Assembly: GCF_018403225.1 (NCBI RefSeq)
Contig: NZ_BOSG01000005.1
Coordinates: forward strand, 248,001 to 312,000
DNA length: 64,000 nucleotides
Reading direction: 5' to 3'
From: Paenibacillus sp. J23TS9
GTDB lineage: Bacteria; Bacillota; Bacilli; Paenibacillales; Paenibacillaceae
Below are positions 14,997 through 22,987 of this stretch, piece by piece (position 1 is the first letter of the stretch; each line of letters opens with the position of its first letter). The translations under genes were made by a program, and so were the position numbers. The notes under the pieces are model-generated. The model was not told the origin of the DNA, searched no databases, and saw only the letters and a list, made by a program, of their open reading frames with translations.

Positions 14997-16376
14997 ATGA
15001 AGAGAACTTTTAGGCGGAAATCGGTAAGGCCAGGCAGCAAAAAAAGGCGGAAACATATCTGGCTGGATACAGGCAGCAGTTACCGGCTGGGCTACGAGCG
15101 GGGTTATGCGCAAGGCACAGCTAAAGGAGAAGAGGCATTCGATCAGCCGTTCCACGGCACGAGTATCGTAATTCCAAGCTATAACCAGGCGGAGTATTTA
15201 GCCCGGTGCATTGAGAGCATAGAGACTCACACGATAGAACCCTACGAGATTATTGTAGTGGATAATGGCTCTACAGATGAAACCGGTGATTATCTGAAAA
15301 AGAGAGCGGGGCAGCTGCGTTACCGGCAGCTGGAAACCAACCGTGGTTTTTCCGGAGGTGTCAATCAGGGACTGATGATGGCCAAAGGCGATACCATTGT
15401 CATTCTGAACAACGATACCCTGGTGACTCCCGGTTGGCTAACCCATATGCTGCGGTGTCTGAAGAGTAATCCCATCATCGGCGCCGTTGGTCCGGTAACG
15501 AATTATATCAGCGGCGAACAGCAGATTGCCGTGCCCTACGAAACCGTAGAGCAAATGTGGGAATACGCAGCTTCCCGCGACAAACCGGATGAGACCAAGT
15601 GGAAGGAGACCGACCGGCTTGTCGGGTTCTGCGTTCTATTCCGGAGGGAGCTGCTTGGGCGGATTGGTTATTTCGATGAAGGTTTCAGAATCGGGAATTA
15701 TGAGGATGATGACTGGATCATCCGGGTCCGGCTCTGCGGGTTAAAGCTTGTTATCGCCGGGGATTCTTTTATCCATCACTTTGGAAGCGTCAGTATGAAG
15801 AAGCTCGGACAAGAGCAGTTTCATGAGGTTCATGGTCATAATGAGCTGTATTACACAGGAAAATGGGGAAATCCTCATGTATGGGTGGATGAAGTGAAGC
15901 AGAATGGTTCTCTGTTCAGAAACGGTAATCCTAGCAATGCCGGGTCTCCTTCTGACTTTTTCCCATCTCATGTGGTCATCCGTGACCAGGGTGGACAGCA
16001 ATATTTTCTCTATGAAGGAAATAAATATCCCTGCACCGCTATGGACGAGAAGATGGGGATTCGGCCCGTGGTGCTGTCCAGGCTGGATATCCGCAGCATC
16101 CCGACAGCTGAAACGGTTATGGATGAGAAAGCACTTCTGTCGGTGCTGAAGTTACCAATGGATGAGCCTGTAGAGGGTCAACTTGTAGGCAGCGGTGACG
16201 GAATTGTTTATCAATGGAGTAAAGGCTGCATCCGGCCGTTCGTATCCGATTTTGCGCTGGAACGGTGGAATTTGAAGGAACGGAGTATCTTGAATTTGTC
16301 GACGGAGAGGCTGCAGGCCGCTCCACATGGTCTGCCGGTTATCGCACCACCTATTTTGCAGAACCCTGTGCTGTAA
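14997..16376 (+). CDS. GT2-family glycosyltransferase with basic and GY-repeat N-terminal tag
   Basis: This 459-residue protein opens with a basic segment (KRTFRRKSVRPGSKKRRK, about 2-19), then a Gly-Tyr repeat (RLGYERGYAQGTAKG, about 30-44). A GT-A domain follows: TSIVIPSYNQ (about 55-64), VVDNGSTDETG, LNNDTLVTPGW, GPVTNYISG and YEDDDW. The last ~150 residues hold two copies of a short module with an RP[VF]xS core (RPVVLSRLDI and RPFVSDFALE), of unknown role, perhaps carbohydrate or wall binding. ATG 14997 is chosen over TTG 14952 because AGGAGAGG lies just upstream. It is the last transferase before a sigma-K-like promoter, so it may end this operon. Confidence 0.85.
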   Translation: MKRTFRRKSVRPGSKKRRKHIWLDTGSSYRLGYERGYAQGTAKGEEAFDQPFHGTSIVIPSYNQAEYLARCIESIETHTIEPYEIIVVDNGSTDETGDYLKKRAGQLRYRQLETNRGFSGGVNQGLMMAKGDTIVILNNDTLVTPGWLTHMLRCLKSNPIIGAVGPVTNYISGEQQIAVPYETVEQMWEYAASRDKPDETKWKETDRLVGFCVLFRRELLGRIGYFDEGFRIGNYEDDDWIIRVRLCGLKLVIAGDSFIHHFGSVSMKKLGQEQFHEVHGHNELYYTGKWGNPHVWVDEVKQNGSLFRNGNPSNAGSPSDFFPSHVVIRDQGGQQYFLYEGNKYPCTAMDEKMGIRPVVLSRLDIRSIPTAETVMDEKALLSVLKLPMDEPVEGQLVGSGDGIVYQWSKGCIRPFVSDFALERWNLKERSILNLSTERLQAAPHGLPVIAPPILQNPVL

Positions 16377-16407
16377 TAAATTTAGAACTCACTCCTGGTT
16401 AGGCGTA

Positions 16408-16435
16408 ACTGTATGTAGGCTTGCGGCATAGGATA
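16408..16435 (+). promoter_or_regulatory. Sigma-K-like promoter
   Basis: AC (16408-16409), a 17-base spacer and CATAGGATA (16427-16435) match the late mother-cell sigma-K pattern AC-N16/17-CATANNNTA. It lies ~75 bases upstream of the first small helical protein. A 10-bp palindrome TTTCGCGAAA also lies between it and the start codon. Confidence 0.55.
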
Positions 16436-16509
16436 TAGCAGGCAGAAGCGGATCAGGCGGGGCGGGCCTTCGCGGCCTTTCGCGAAAGCATCAACAGGAG
16501 GAATAGATC

Positions 16510-16797
16510 ATGCAGAGCAAAATTGATGAAATGTTAACTCATATGTCCCATTCCCACCAGCAGATGGCTAGAGTTCTGGATGCTGAACGCCAGATGGCGG
16601 TTCGAATGGCTCAAATTATACACGACCTGCCGGATAACGATCCTGAATTTGATGGCATTAACGGGTTAATTGAGAACTCTGGACAAATCAATAAAAGCAT
16701 CATTGCCTATCTGGGAAGTATCGCGGATCTTCAGGAAGCGCTCGCGGAGACTCTGAATCATGTTGTGAAAGAGCTCGGTAGCCATGAGGAAGAGTAA
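16510..16797 (+). CDS. Small all-helical protein, first of a trio; function unknown
   Basis: I do not recognise this 95-residue protein. It is predicted all-helical with heptad-like hydrophobic spacing and an acidic tail. The stretch SIADLQEALAETLNHV near residues 70-85 closely resembles SIADSQQALARILSSI in the third protein of the set, so they look like paralogues. It has a strong ribosome site (CAGGAGGAATAG) and a sigma-K-like promoter upstream. The neighbouring transferases and the basic protein at 17462 suggest a spore-surface structural or adaptor role (inference). Confidence 0.75.
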   Translation: MQSKIDEMLTHMSHSHQQMARVLDAERQMAVRMAQIIHDLPDNDPEFDGINGLIENSGQINKSIIAYLGSIADLQEALAETLNHVVKELGSHEEE

Positions 16798-16827
16798 ATG
16801 GAGACTTGATATAGGGGAGTGCTGCAG

Positions 16828-17166
16828 ATGAGCAGGGAACAGGCCTTTTTGCATATGCTGGACGCCGCTTCCAAAATCCAGTGGAATATCGCCATGATTT
16901 TGGAAGCCAAAGCGGTGGAGGCGGAGAAAGTCCGGAATTGGGCACTGAATCATTTGACCGCGGATGCATTTCAGACCCATGATCATCAGCTTAATGAGCC
17001 TTTGCAGATTCACGGTCAAATCGTGGAACTGCTCGAGGGGCTGACGAAGCTCGAAAACGGACTTTGCAGCAACTTGAAAGCTGTTCTGGTTCAGGAGGAA
17101 AACGGGCTTGGTGACGAGGATGGCATGTTTGGCTCAGGGTTCGACCTGGGAGACATGGGCAAATGA
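16828..17166 (+). CDS. Small helical protein, second of a trio; function unknown
   Basis: This 112-residue protein is predicted helical with an acidic Gly/Asp-rich C-terminal tail (GDEDGMFGSGFDLGDMG). ATG 16828 is preferred over GTG 16819 because the ribosome site GGGGAG overlaps the GTG. The segment AASKIQWNIAMILEAKAVEAEKV resembles the helix patterns in both neighbours. Its stop overlaps the start of the third gene (ATGA), so the three are made together. The acidic tail could pair with the very basic protein two genes on, but that is inference. Confidence 0.72.
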   Translation: MSREQAFLHMLDAASKIQWNIAMILEAKAVEAEKVRNWALNHLTADAFQTHDHQLNEPLQIHGQIVELLEGLTKLENGLCSNLKAVLVQEENGLGDEDGMFGSGFDLGDMGK

Positions 17167-17435
17167 GTATGCTCCTTAAAGAGCAGGAAGCTAAGCTTTC
17201 CATCATCGCTTCCATTGCAGACAGCCAACAGGCGTTAGCCCGTATTCTCAGCAGCATTGCGGATATATCCTCCCATTCAGAGATATCGGCCCGGAGTCTG
17301 AAAGAGAATATCCGACTTCTTACGCAGTATCAAGCTACCATGTGCGAGATGCTGCAAGGAATCAAGTTATGCCATCCGCGTAGCGGTACTCCTGCGCCTC
17401 CCTGGTTAAACGCATCCCGACTGCCGCATACATGA
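17163..17435 (+). CDS. Small helical protein, third of a trio; function unknown
   Basis: This 90-residue protein is helical over residues 1-65 and ends in a Pro-containing, probably disordered tail. SIADSQQALARILSSIADI (about 17-35) parallels SIADLQEALAETL in the first protein of the trio. It overlaps the previous gene by 4 bp and is followed after 26 bases by the basic GY-repeat gene, so all four probably share one transcript. No known domain was recognised. Confidence 0.7.
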   Translation: MSMLLKEQEAKLSIIASIADSQQALARILSSIADISSHSEISARSLKENIRLLTQYQATMCEMLQGIKLCHPRSGTPAPPWLNASRLPHT

Positions 17436-17461
17436 CGACCGAAGTACAGGAGGAATAACGG

Positions 17462-17818
17462 ATGAAGACCAAGAAGCGTGTTTCCCGGTCCGTAAAATCC
17501 GGCACCCGGAGGCGCAAGCAGCTTATTGCTCGCAAGGCCCGATTGCTGAGAACGAAAAAGCTGCGTCAGCACAAGGTCAAGCGCCAGCTCGTAAAGGGCG
17601 GAAAAAGAAGACATCAACGACTTGGCGTGGCCCGCAGAAAACGTAAGCGGAGATGGGTCAATCCCGTTCTTCCAGCACCGGTGGAGCAAAGTGCTCTGCC
17701 CCAGGCTCCGGATGCCGCATACACTGAAGGGTATGATGAAGCCTACAACGAAGGATTCAATGCCGGCTTCGCCAAAGGATATGAAGATGGACATCAGTTA
17801 GCCTATCAATCGAAATGA
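17462..17818 (+). CDS. Highly basic protein with C-terminal GY-spaced repeat tag
   Basis: This 118-residue protein consists of a Lys/Arg-rich segment (about residues 1-66) resembling a histone-like or ribosomal-protein tail, a short Pro/Ala linker, and a C-terminal repeat in which Gly-Tyr/Phe recurs every four residues (EGYDEAYNEGFNAGFAKGYE, about 89-108). Both elements occur as tails on the glycosyltransferases and CgeB-like proteins around it, so this looks like the tag made into a free-standing protein. It may act as a scaffold or assembly nucleus. The ribosome site is strong (CAGGAGGAATAACGG) and a terminator follows. It has no catalytic domain. Confidence 0.78.
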   Translation: MKTKKRVSRSVKSGTRRRKQLIARKARLLRTKKLRQHKVKRQLVKGGKRRHQRLGVARRKRKRRWVNPVLPAPVEQSALPQAPDAAYTEGYDEAYNEGFNAGFAKGYEDGHQLAYQSK

Positions 17819-17864
17819 GGATTTCACAAGAATCCTGATATAAATAGCAGGTATGGGAACAGTC

Positions 17865-17910
17865 AAGCCTTCAGCTTCATGGGAAACCATGAAGTTGAAG
17901 GCTTTTTTGC
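17865..17910 (+). terminator. Strong rho-independent terminator
   Basis: An 18-bp stem (17865-17882 with 17887-17904, one G-U pair) is closed by a GAAA tetraloop and followed by TTTTTT. It ends the small-protein operon. Confidence 0.95.
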
Positions 17911-18070
17911 TGCTTATTATGCGTGACATGCGCCAATTTCCTGCCTGAAAGGCTGTCGTCCATGATGCAATTGCCTCTTCCGCATATATTTATGATTATA
18001 GAATTTATTAGTTTTCAGCGGAGCTGAACAATTCTATTCTTTCTAAATCACAACAGGCAGGGTGAAAGCT

Positions 18071-19147
18071 GTGGGAAGAAAAGCTGCTGCAGGAAGAAAC
18101 GCAAGTCACCGGCATGGTTACGGTGATGGGTACAGACTTGGCCTTTGCCAGGCGGTGGAAGAACGTGTGCCTTTGCCACAGCCTTATAGCAGGGACATGA
18201 AACTAATGTATGTTCCCCAAGGATTTCCTGCGATCGATCAGGGGGTGACAGCGGCACTCCGCAGCCTGGTCAGAGAATGTATCGTAGGGGAAGCACCAAA
18301 CATGCTGGAAGTGGCAGCTCGGGAACGGCCCGATCTGGTTCTGGTCATGAATGGACTGCATGTATTCCCTGATAACCATCTGGAGGATATTGCTAAGATT
18401 CGCGGGATGGGGATGAAGACGGCAGTCTGGTTTGTTGACGATCCGTATTTTACGGAGGATACGGCCCCGATGTGCACAGGTTATGACATTGTGTTTACTC
18501 ATGAATTAGGTTGTGTTCCATTTTATCGCGGACTTGGAGCTTCCAATGTGCATTATCTGCCTTTGGCCGTAAATACCGACATGTTCAAGCCGCAGCGCCC
18601 GGGACCGGGGCATTTGTATGATATTTGCTTTATCGGTAATGCCTTTTGGAACAGGGTGGCATTATTGGATGAGATGGCCCCGTTTCTGGAGGATAAGAAG
18701 GTGCTGATTGCCGGAGGGTATTGGGAAAGACTCACACAGATTCAGAGTCTGGGACGATCGCTGCATATGGGTTATATCGTGCCGGAGGAAACCGTTAACT
18801 ATTACAACGGCGCAAAAATCGTACTCAATATTCACCGGCCGGACGAGTATGGGCAGGATAACCGGAACAGCCATCACATTAAAGCCAAATCCATCAATCC
18901 ACGCACCTATGAAATCAGCGCCTGCGGCGCTCTACAGATTACCGACGTGCGTGAGGATACAAACTCGCATTACAGACCGGGGTATGACATTGAAACCTTC
19001 GGTTCGGTTAGTGAACTGCAGAATAAAATCAGTTATTACCTGGAGCATGAGGATAAACGGGTAGAGATGGCGTGGCGCGGGTTATGGACGACGCGAAAAG
19101 AACACTCTTTTGTTTCAAGAATGAATACGCTGCTAGAGCTTATTTAA
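18071..19147 (+). CDS. CgeB-family spore maturation protein / glycosyltransferase-like, copy 1
   Basis: This 358-residue protein resembles Bacillus CgeB, a mother-cell protein needed for the outer spore surface and probably a GT-B fold glycosyltransferase. After a short basic tail with a HGYGDGYRLG motif (about 14-23) comes a first Rossmann-like half with DLVLVMNGL and AVWFVDDPYFTE (about 122-133). The second half has ICFIGNAFWNRV and the conserved block NPRTYEISACGALQITD (about 275-291). GTG 18071 is preferred since GGTGA is 5 bases upstream; GTG 18062 is an alternative. It follows a terminator, so it should have its own promoter. It pairs with the homologue 30 bases downstream. Confidence 0.85.
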   Translation: MGRKAAAGRNASHRHGYGDGYRLGLCQAVEERVPLPQPYSRDMKLMYVPQGFPAIDQGVTAALRSLVRECIVGEAPNMLEVAARERPDLVLVMNGLHVFPDNHLEDIAKIRGMGMKTAVWFVDDPYFTEDTAPMCTGYDIVFTHELGCVPFYRGLGASNVHYLPLAVNTDMFKPQRPGPGHLYDICFIGNAFWNRVALLDEMAPFLEDKKVLIAGGYWERLTQIQSLGRSLHMGYIVPEETVNYYNGAKIVLNIHRPDEYGQDNRNSHHIKAKSINPRTYEISACGALQITDVREDTNSHYRPGYDIETFGSVSELQNKISYYLEHEDKRVEMAWRGLWTTRKEHSFVSRMNTLLELI

Positions 19148-19176
19148 ATTAAAAAGGATGAGGAGCGGGTTACTAC

Positions 19177-20319
19177 ATGTCAACCATTAAGCACCGGAGA
19201 AAGACCATGCGGCATGAGGTAGTATTAACCCCGGCTGAAGAAGCACGGGCGCGTGGCCGCGAAGCAGGTTATCAGTCAGGACATGACGAGGGTTATTTAA
19301 AAGGGCGCGCCGATTATATTGTCAGCCAACATACTGCCTCATTTCCATTCCGCCAAGTCCATGTGCTCTATATCGCATCCGGTAAAGGATTTCCTTATTC
19401 CCCGATCGATGAGGCCATTTCCTCAACGCTGCGCGGAATGGTATCCCAGTTGACTGTTATTGAGCCGGGACAGCCAATCAGTGAAATTGCCTATCAAATT
19501 ATGCCGGATCTGGTTTTGGTTCTGGACGGCATGTTTATCGAGAATGAGCAGCTTGATCTGATCCGCCAGCAGGGAATTAAAACGGCGATCTGGCTGACGG
19601 ACGATCCGTATTATACAGATATGACCACGGAAAATGTAAACCATTATGATTATATATTTACTCTGGAATCCAACTGTATTCCATATTATCAGCAGCTCGG
19701 CTGCCCTCAGGTGCATCATTTGCCTTTCGCCGCTTATGCTGAGCATTACAAACCTGAAAGAACGCGGTCAGCTCAGCGCAGGGAAGTGAGCTTCATTGGC
19801 TCCGCGTACTGGAATCGGGTCGAGTATCTGAATCCGATTATGGACCGTCTGATGCAGCATAATACCATCATCAATGGTATCTGGTGGGACCGTCTGCCTA
19901 ATTATGCCGCCTATCAGGACCGCATCGAGCTGAACAAATGGATGGGACCGCAGGAGACATCAGAAGCCTACAATGCATCCAAGATAGTCATCAATCTCCA
20001 CCGCTCCCATGAGGATGATTCCGTGAATAACAACGCCGTCAAAATTCCGGCTGCATCTCCTAATCCGCGTACTTTCGAAATCTCCGCTTGTGCTACCCTC
20101 CAGCTAACGGATGCTCGCAGCGACCTCGTCAAATTCTACACTCCAGGCAGGGAGATTGAAACGTACAGCTCTCCGGAAGAGCTCCTCGACAAAGTCGAAT
20201 ACTATCTGACCCATGAAAAAGAACGCAGAGACATTGCTCTGAATGCTCTGGACCGGACGATGCGGGAGCATACCTACGGCAACCGTTTGAACCAAATGTT
20301 GTCCATTGTCTTCCCTTAG
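19177..20319 (+). CDS. CgeB-family spore maturation protein / glycosyltransferase-like, copy 2
   Basis: This 380-residue protein is a paralogue of the previous gene, sharing AIWLTDDPYYTD, VSFIGSAYWNRV, SKIVINLHR and NPRTFEISACATLQLTD in the same order. Its N-terminus has a basic stretch (KHRRKTMRHE) and a Gly-spaced repeat (GREAGYQSGHDEGYLKGRAD, about 27-46), the same tag seen in neighbours. ATG 19177 has a good ribosome site (AAAGGATGAGGAG). The two copies differ enough that they probably transfer to different acceptors or form a heteromer. Confidence 0.87.
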   Translation: MSTIKHRRKTMRHEVVLTPAEEARARGREAGYQSGHDEGYLKGRADYIVSQHTASFPFRQVHVLYIASGKGFPYSPIDEAISSTLRGMVSQLTVIEPGQPISEIAYQIMPDLVLVLDGMFIENEQLDLIRQQGIKTAIWLTDDPYYTDMTTENVNHYDYIFTLESNCIPYYQQLGCPQVHHLPFAAYAEHYKPERTRSAQRREVSFIGSAYWNRVEYLNPIMDRLMQHNTIINGIWWDRLPNYAAYQDRIELNKWMGPQETSEAYNASKIVINLHRSHEDDSVNNNAVKIPAASPNPRTFEISACATLQLTDARSDLVKFYTPGREIETYSSPEELLDKVEYYLTHEKERRDIALNALDRTMREHTYGNRLNQMLSIVFP

Positions 20320-20455
20320 GCGGCAGTAGCCGCCGGCAATTTTGGACAGATGGAGGGGAACATTTGTCGTGCCGGTACAGATTTACTTCTAATATATTGT
20401 ATTACTTGGGTCAAAGGAGGTGCGAATCGTACCCTGTACTTTTTGCAGTGGTCCC

Positions 20456-21883
20456 ATGCACATGATAACGTATAAACCCAAACTCATGCTGTTCTCGCAT
20501 GTCAGTAATACCGGCAGCATCACAGGGGCCGAAAAGCTCCTGCTGTTGTTCTGCCTGCAATTATCCCCTTATTTTGACTGCATCCTGACAGCTCCGCAGG
20601 AAGGTAAACTGACAGACTATGCCAGAAAGCAAGGCATTCAGGTACGAATACAAACCTACCCCCTACTGTTTAGCATGTATCATCCCGGTGAGCGGCTGGA
20701 ACAAGAGGCAGAGGAACTCCGGAACCATCCGGACTTTGCATCCGTCGTCCGCTGTATAACAGAGACTGCACCGGATATCGTGCTGGCCAGCACCATTGTC
20801 AACGTATTACCGGCAATAGCAGCAAAAACACTCGGTATACCGGTGTTATGGAAAATCACAGAAATTATGCAAACAACTGAGTTTACGGCTGCAGCGATAT
20901 CCGTGGTGGAGAAATACAGCGATTGTCTGATCGCCATTTCGGAAGCATCGGCCCGTGTCTTTCGGGGCAATGTTTCTAGGCCGATCACGCTGCTTCCCCC
21001 ATCTTCCGATAATGAGCTGCTTCATCCATCCCAAAAGCTGATCCGTACCGGATACCGCAAAGTTCTTCGCCTTAAGGATTCCCAGTTCTGTATAGGCTAT
21101 ATCTCTTCCTTTATTCATCCTGAAAAGGGACTTCACGAATTTATCCGAATGGCACTCATTCTAGCTGAATCCTACCCAAACTGCCGGTTTGTCATGATCG
21201 GCAAGCCGGCAGATCATAAATATTTTGACCGCTGCGTTGCAGAAGTGAATGCTTCCGACTACAGAACCCGTTTTCGTTTTATACCTTTTGTGGAATCGGT
21301 TCATTCTGCATACAGCGCAATGGATATCCTTGCGGTTCCTAGCATGGTGAAGGAAGGATTTGGCATGACCGCACTGGAAGGCATGCTTTGCGGCAAACCG
21401 GTCATATCCTTTGATTCCGGTGGACTTGGGGAACTGATGGAAAATACGGGAAACGCGCATTTTACCGTACCGACGGGCGACTATGCCGCACTTGCTGTCA
21501 AGGCAGCTGAACTCCTGGGAAATCCCGAACTTATGCGAATCACCGGCAGCAAAAACGCAGATGCGGCAAGGACCCGGTATGGCATGGAAACATATCGTCA
21601 GAGGGTTCAGACATTTGTGTATGAGCTGCGAATTGGCTGTCCTGATTGGATGAGCGGAGGCATATCCCGCAGCGTATCAGCATACCGGGAACCTCAGCCC
21701 TTGCCTTTGCCGCCGATAAGGCAGACAGCTGAGGTGGTTAGACGGAAGGCAAGGAAGAAGAAAATAGCACAGGTACGCAAAATCCGGAGCAAAGCGCCTG
21801 CCTCCAGGCGTTATCATACGAAAAGAAAGAGAGGAGCCGGCAAGCGATCCAAACGCCGCTCCAAATCAATTAAACGAAGGTAG
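20456..21883 (+). CDS. GT4-family glycosyltransferase with basic C-terminal tail
   Basis: This ~475-residue GT-B transferase has VSNTGSITGAEKLLL near the N-terminus, the donor domain opening IGYISSFIHPEKG (about 214-226), and the EX7E region KEGFGMTALEGMLCG (about 305-319) followed by DSGGLGELM. Its last ~65 residues are intensely basic (RRKARKKK...GKRSKRRSKSIKRR). So here the basic tail common to the locus is at the C-terminus. The start is uncertain. A perfect AAAGGAGGT at 20413-20421 has no ATG/GTG/TTG at proper distance in this frame; GTG 20420 overlaps it and ATC 20426 is correctly spaced. ATG 20456 is the first ordinary candidate consistent with the domain. Confidence 0.82.
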   Translation: MHMITYKPKLMLFSHVSNTGSITGAEKLLLLFCLQLSPYFDCILTAPQEGKLTDYARKQGIQVRIQTYPLLFSMYHPGERLEQEAEELRNHPDFASVVRCITETAPDIVLASTIVNVLPAIAAKTLGIPVLWKITEIMQTTEFTAAAISVVEKYSDCLIAISEASARVFRGNVSRPITLLPPSSDNELLHPSQKLIRTGYRKVLRLKDSQFCIGYISSFIHPEKGLHEFIRMALILAESYPNCRFVMIGKPADHKYFDRCVAEVNASDYRTRFRFIPFVESVHSAYSAMDILAVPSMVKEGFGMTALEGMLCGKPVISFDSGGLGELMENTGNAHFTVPTGDYAALAVKAAELLGNPELMRITGSKNADAARTRYGMETYRQRVQTFVYELRIGCPDWMSGGISRSVSAYREPQPLPLPPIRQTAEVVRRKARKKKIAQVRKIRSKAPASRRYHTKRKRGAGKRSKRRSKSIKRR

Positions 21884-21895
21884 GAGACGGACGCT

Positions 21896-22987
21896 ATGAG
21901 AATTATGACGATTTTGGGCACCAGACCCGAAATTATTCGCCTCAGCCTCATCCTTCCTAAGCTGGACCGGTATGCGGAGCGGCATGTGCTTGTGCATACC
22001 GGGCAAAATTTTGCAGATAGGCTGAGCGGGATTTTTTTCAGGCAAATGGGCTTACGCTCGCCAGATTATATTTTGCAGGACGCAGCTGCTTCACTGGGAG
22101 AACAGCTGTCATCCATGTTTTCTCAAATGGAGGCTATTCTGGAGAAAGAGAAACCCGATAAAATACTGCTGCTTGGTGATACCAACAGCGCGCTGTGCGC
22201 AGTACTCGCGGAAAGACTGGGATACCCTGTGGTTCATATGGAAGCAGGGAATCGCTGCTTTGATCTGAATGTACCCGAGGAAAAAAACAGAAAGGTCATT
22301 GATGCCATTTCATCCATTAATATGCCTTATACGGAGCAGAGCAAGAAGCATCTGCTGGCAGAAGGCTTCCCCAGCCGGCGCATTGTCCTGACAGGTAATC
22401 CGATCTACGAGGTCATGAAGCATTACGAGAAATCTATCGCAGAGAGCGATATTTTGAACAGACTCTCCCTGAAGCCGAAGGAGTATTTTCTGGTCACGGC
22501 ACATCGCGCGGAGAATGTGGATCACCCGGTCCGTTTGCAGCAGATTGTAGAGGGGCTGAACCGGATTGCAGAGGCGTACGGACGCCGGATTATTTGCAGT
22601 ATCCACCCGCGTACAGCATCACGTATTACCGGGCAACAATCATTATCGCTGCATCCACTGGTCGAATTCCACGAGCCCTTCAGTTTTTTTGATTTTGTCA
22701 TGCTGGAGCGGTTTACCTGCTGCGCGTTAACGGATAGCGGGACCGTACAAGAAGAGTGCTGTATCATGCAGGTCCCTACCGTAACCATGCGGTCTACGAC
22801 AGAGCGCCCGGAGACAGTGGACTGCGGCAGCAATATCGTGTCTGGTCTAGATGCTGAAGCAATATATCGAGCGGCTGATCTGATGATTAGTCTGAACCGG
22901 GGCTGGGTGTGTCCGGAAGGTTACTTGACGGAAAATGTTTCAGATAAGGTAGTTAAATTTTTGCTTGGAGGGAAAGTTCATGTTTGA
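21896..22987 (+). CDS. UDP-HexNAc 2-epimerase (WecB/FnlC/WbvD-like)
   Basis: This 363-residue GT-B-like epimerase opens with ILGTRPEIIRLS, the form typical of the FnlC/WbjD/CapG branch acting on UDP-2-acetamido-2,6-dideoxy sugars; the WecB branch usually has GTRPEAIK. VHTGQN, LLLGDTNS, HMEAGNRCFD and the C-terminal TDSGTVQEE (about 281-289) mark the active site. The next two genes encode a FnlA-like dehydratase and an RmlD-like reductase, completing a three-step route. It probably performs the last step, C2 epimerisation, giving UDP-L-QuiNAc or UDP-L-FucNAc. It overlaps the next gene by 8 bp. Confidence 0.88.
   Translation: MRIMTILGTRPEIIRLSLILPKLDRYAERHVLVHTGQNFADRLSGIFFRQMGLRSPDYILQDAAASLGEQLSSMFSQMEAILEKEKPDKILLLGDTNSALCAVLAERLGYPVVHMEAGNRCFDLNVPEEKNRKVIDAISSINMPYTEQSKKHLLAEGFPSRRIVLTGNPIYEVMKHYEKSIAESDILNRLSLKPKEYFLVTAHRAENVDHPVRLQQIVEGLNRIAEAYGRRIICSIHPRTASRITGQQSLSLHPLVEFHEPFSFFDFVMLERFTCCALTDSGTVQEECCIMQVPTVTMRSTTERPETVDCGSNIVSGLDAEAIYRAADLMISLNRGWVCPEGYLTENVSDKVVKFLLGGKVHV

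Noticed and set aside
17960..18000. Sigma-E or sigma-K promoter before the first CgeB-like gene
   Set aside because: CATATATT fits the sigma-E -10 at seven of eight bases, but no acceptable -35 is found at either spacing.
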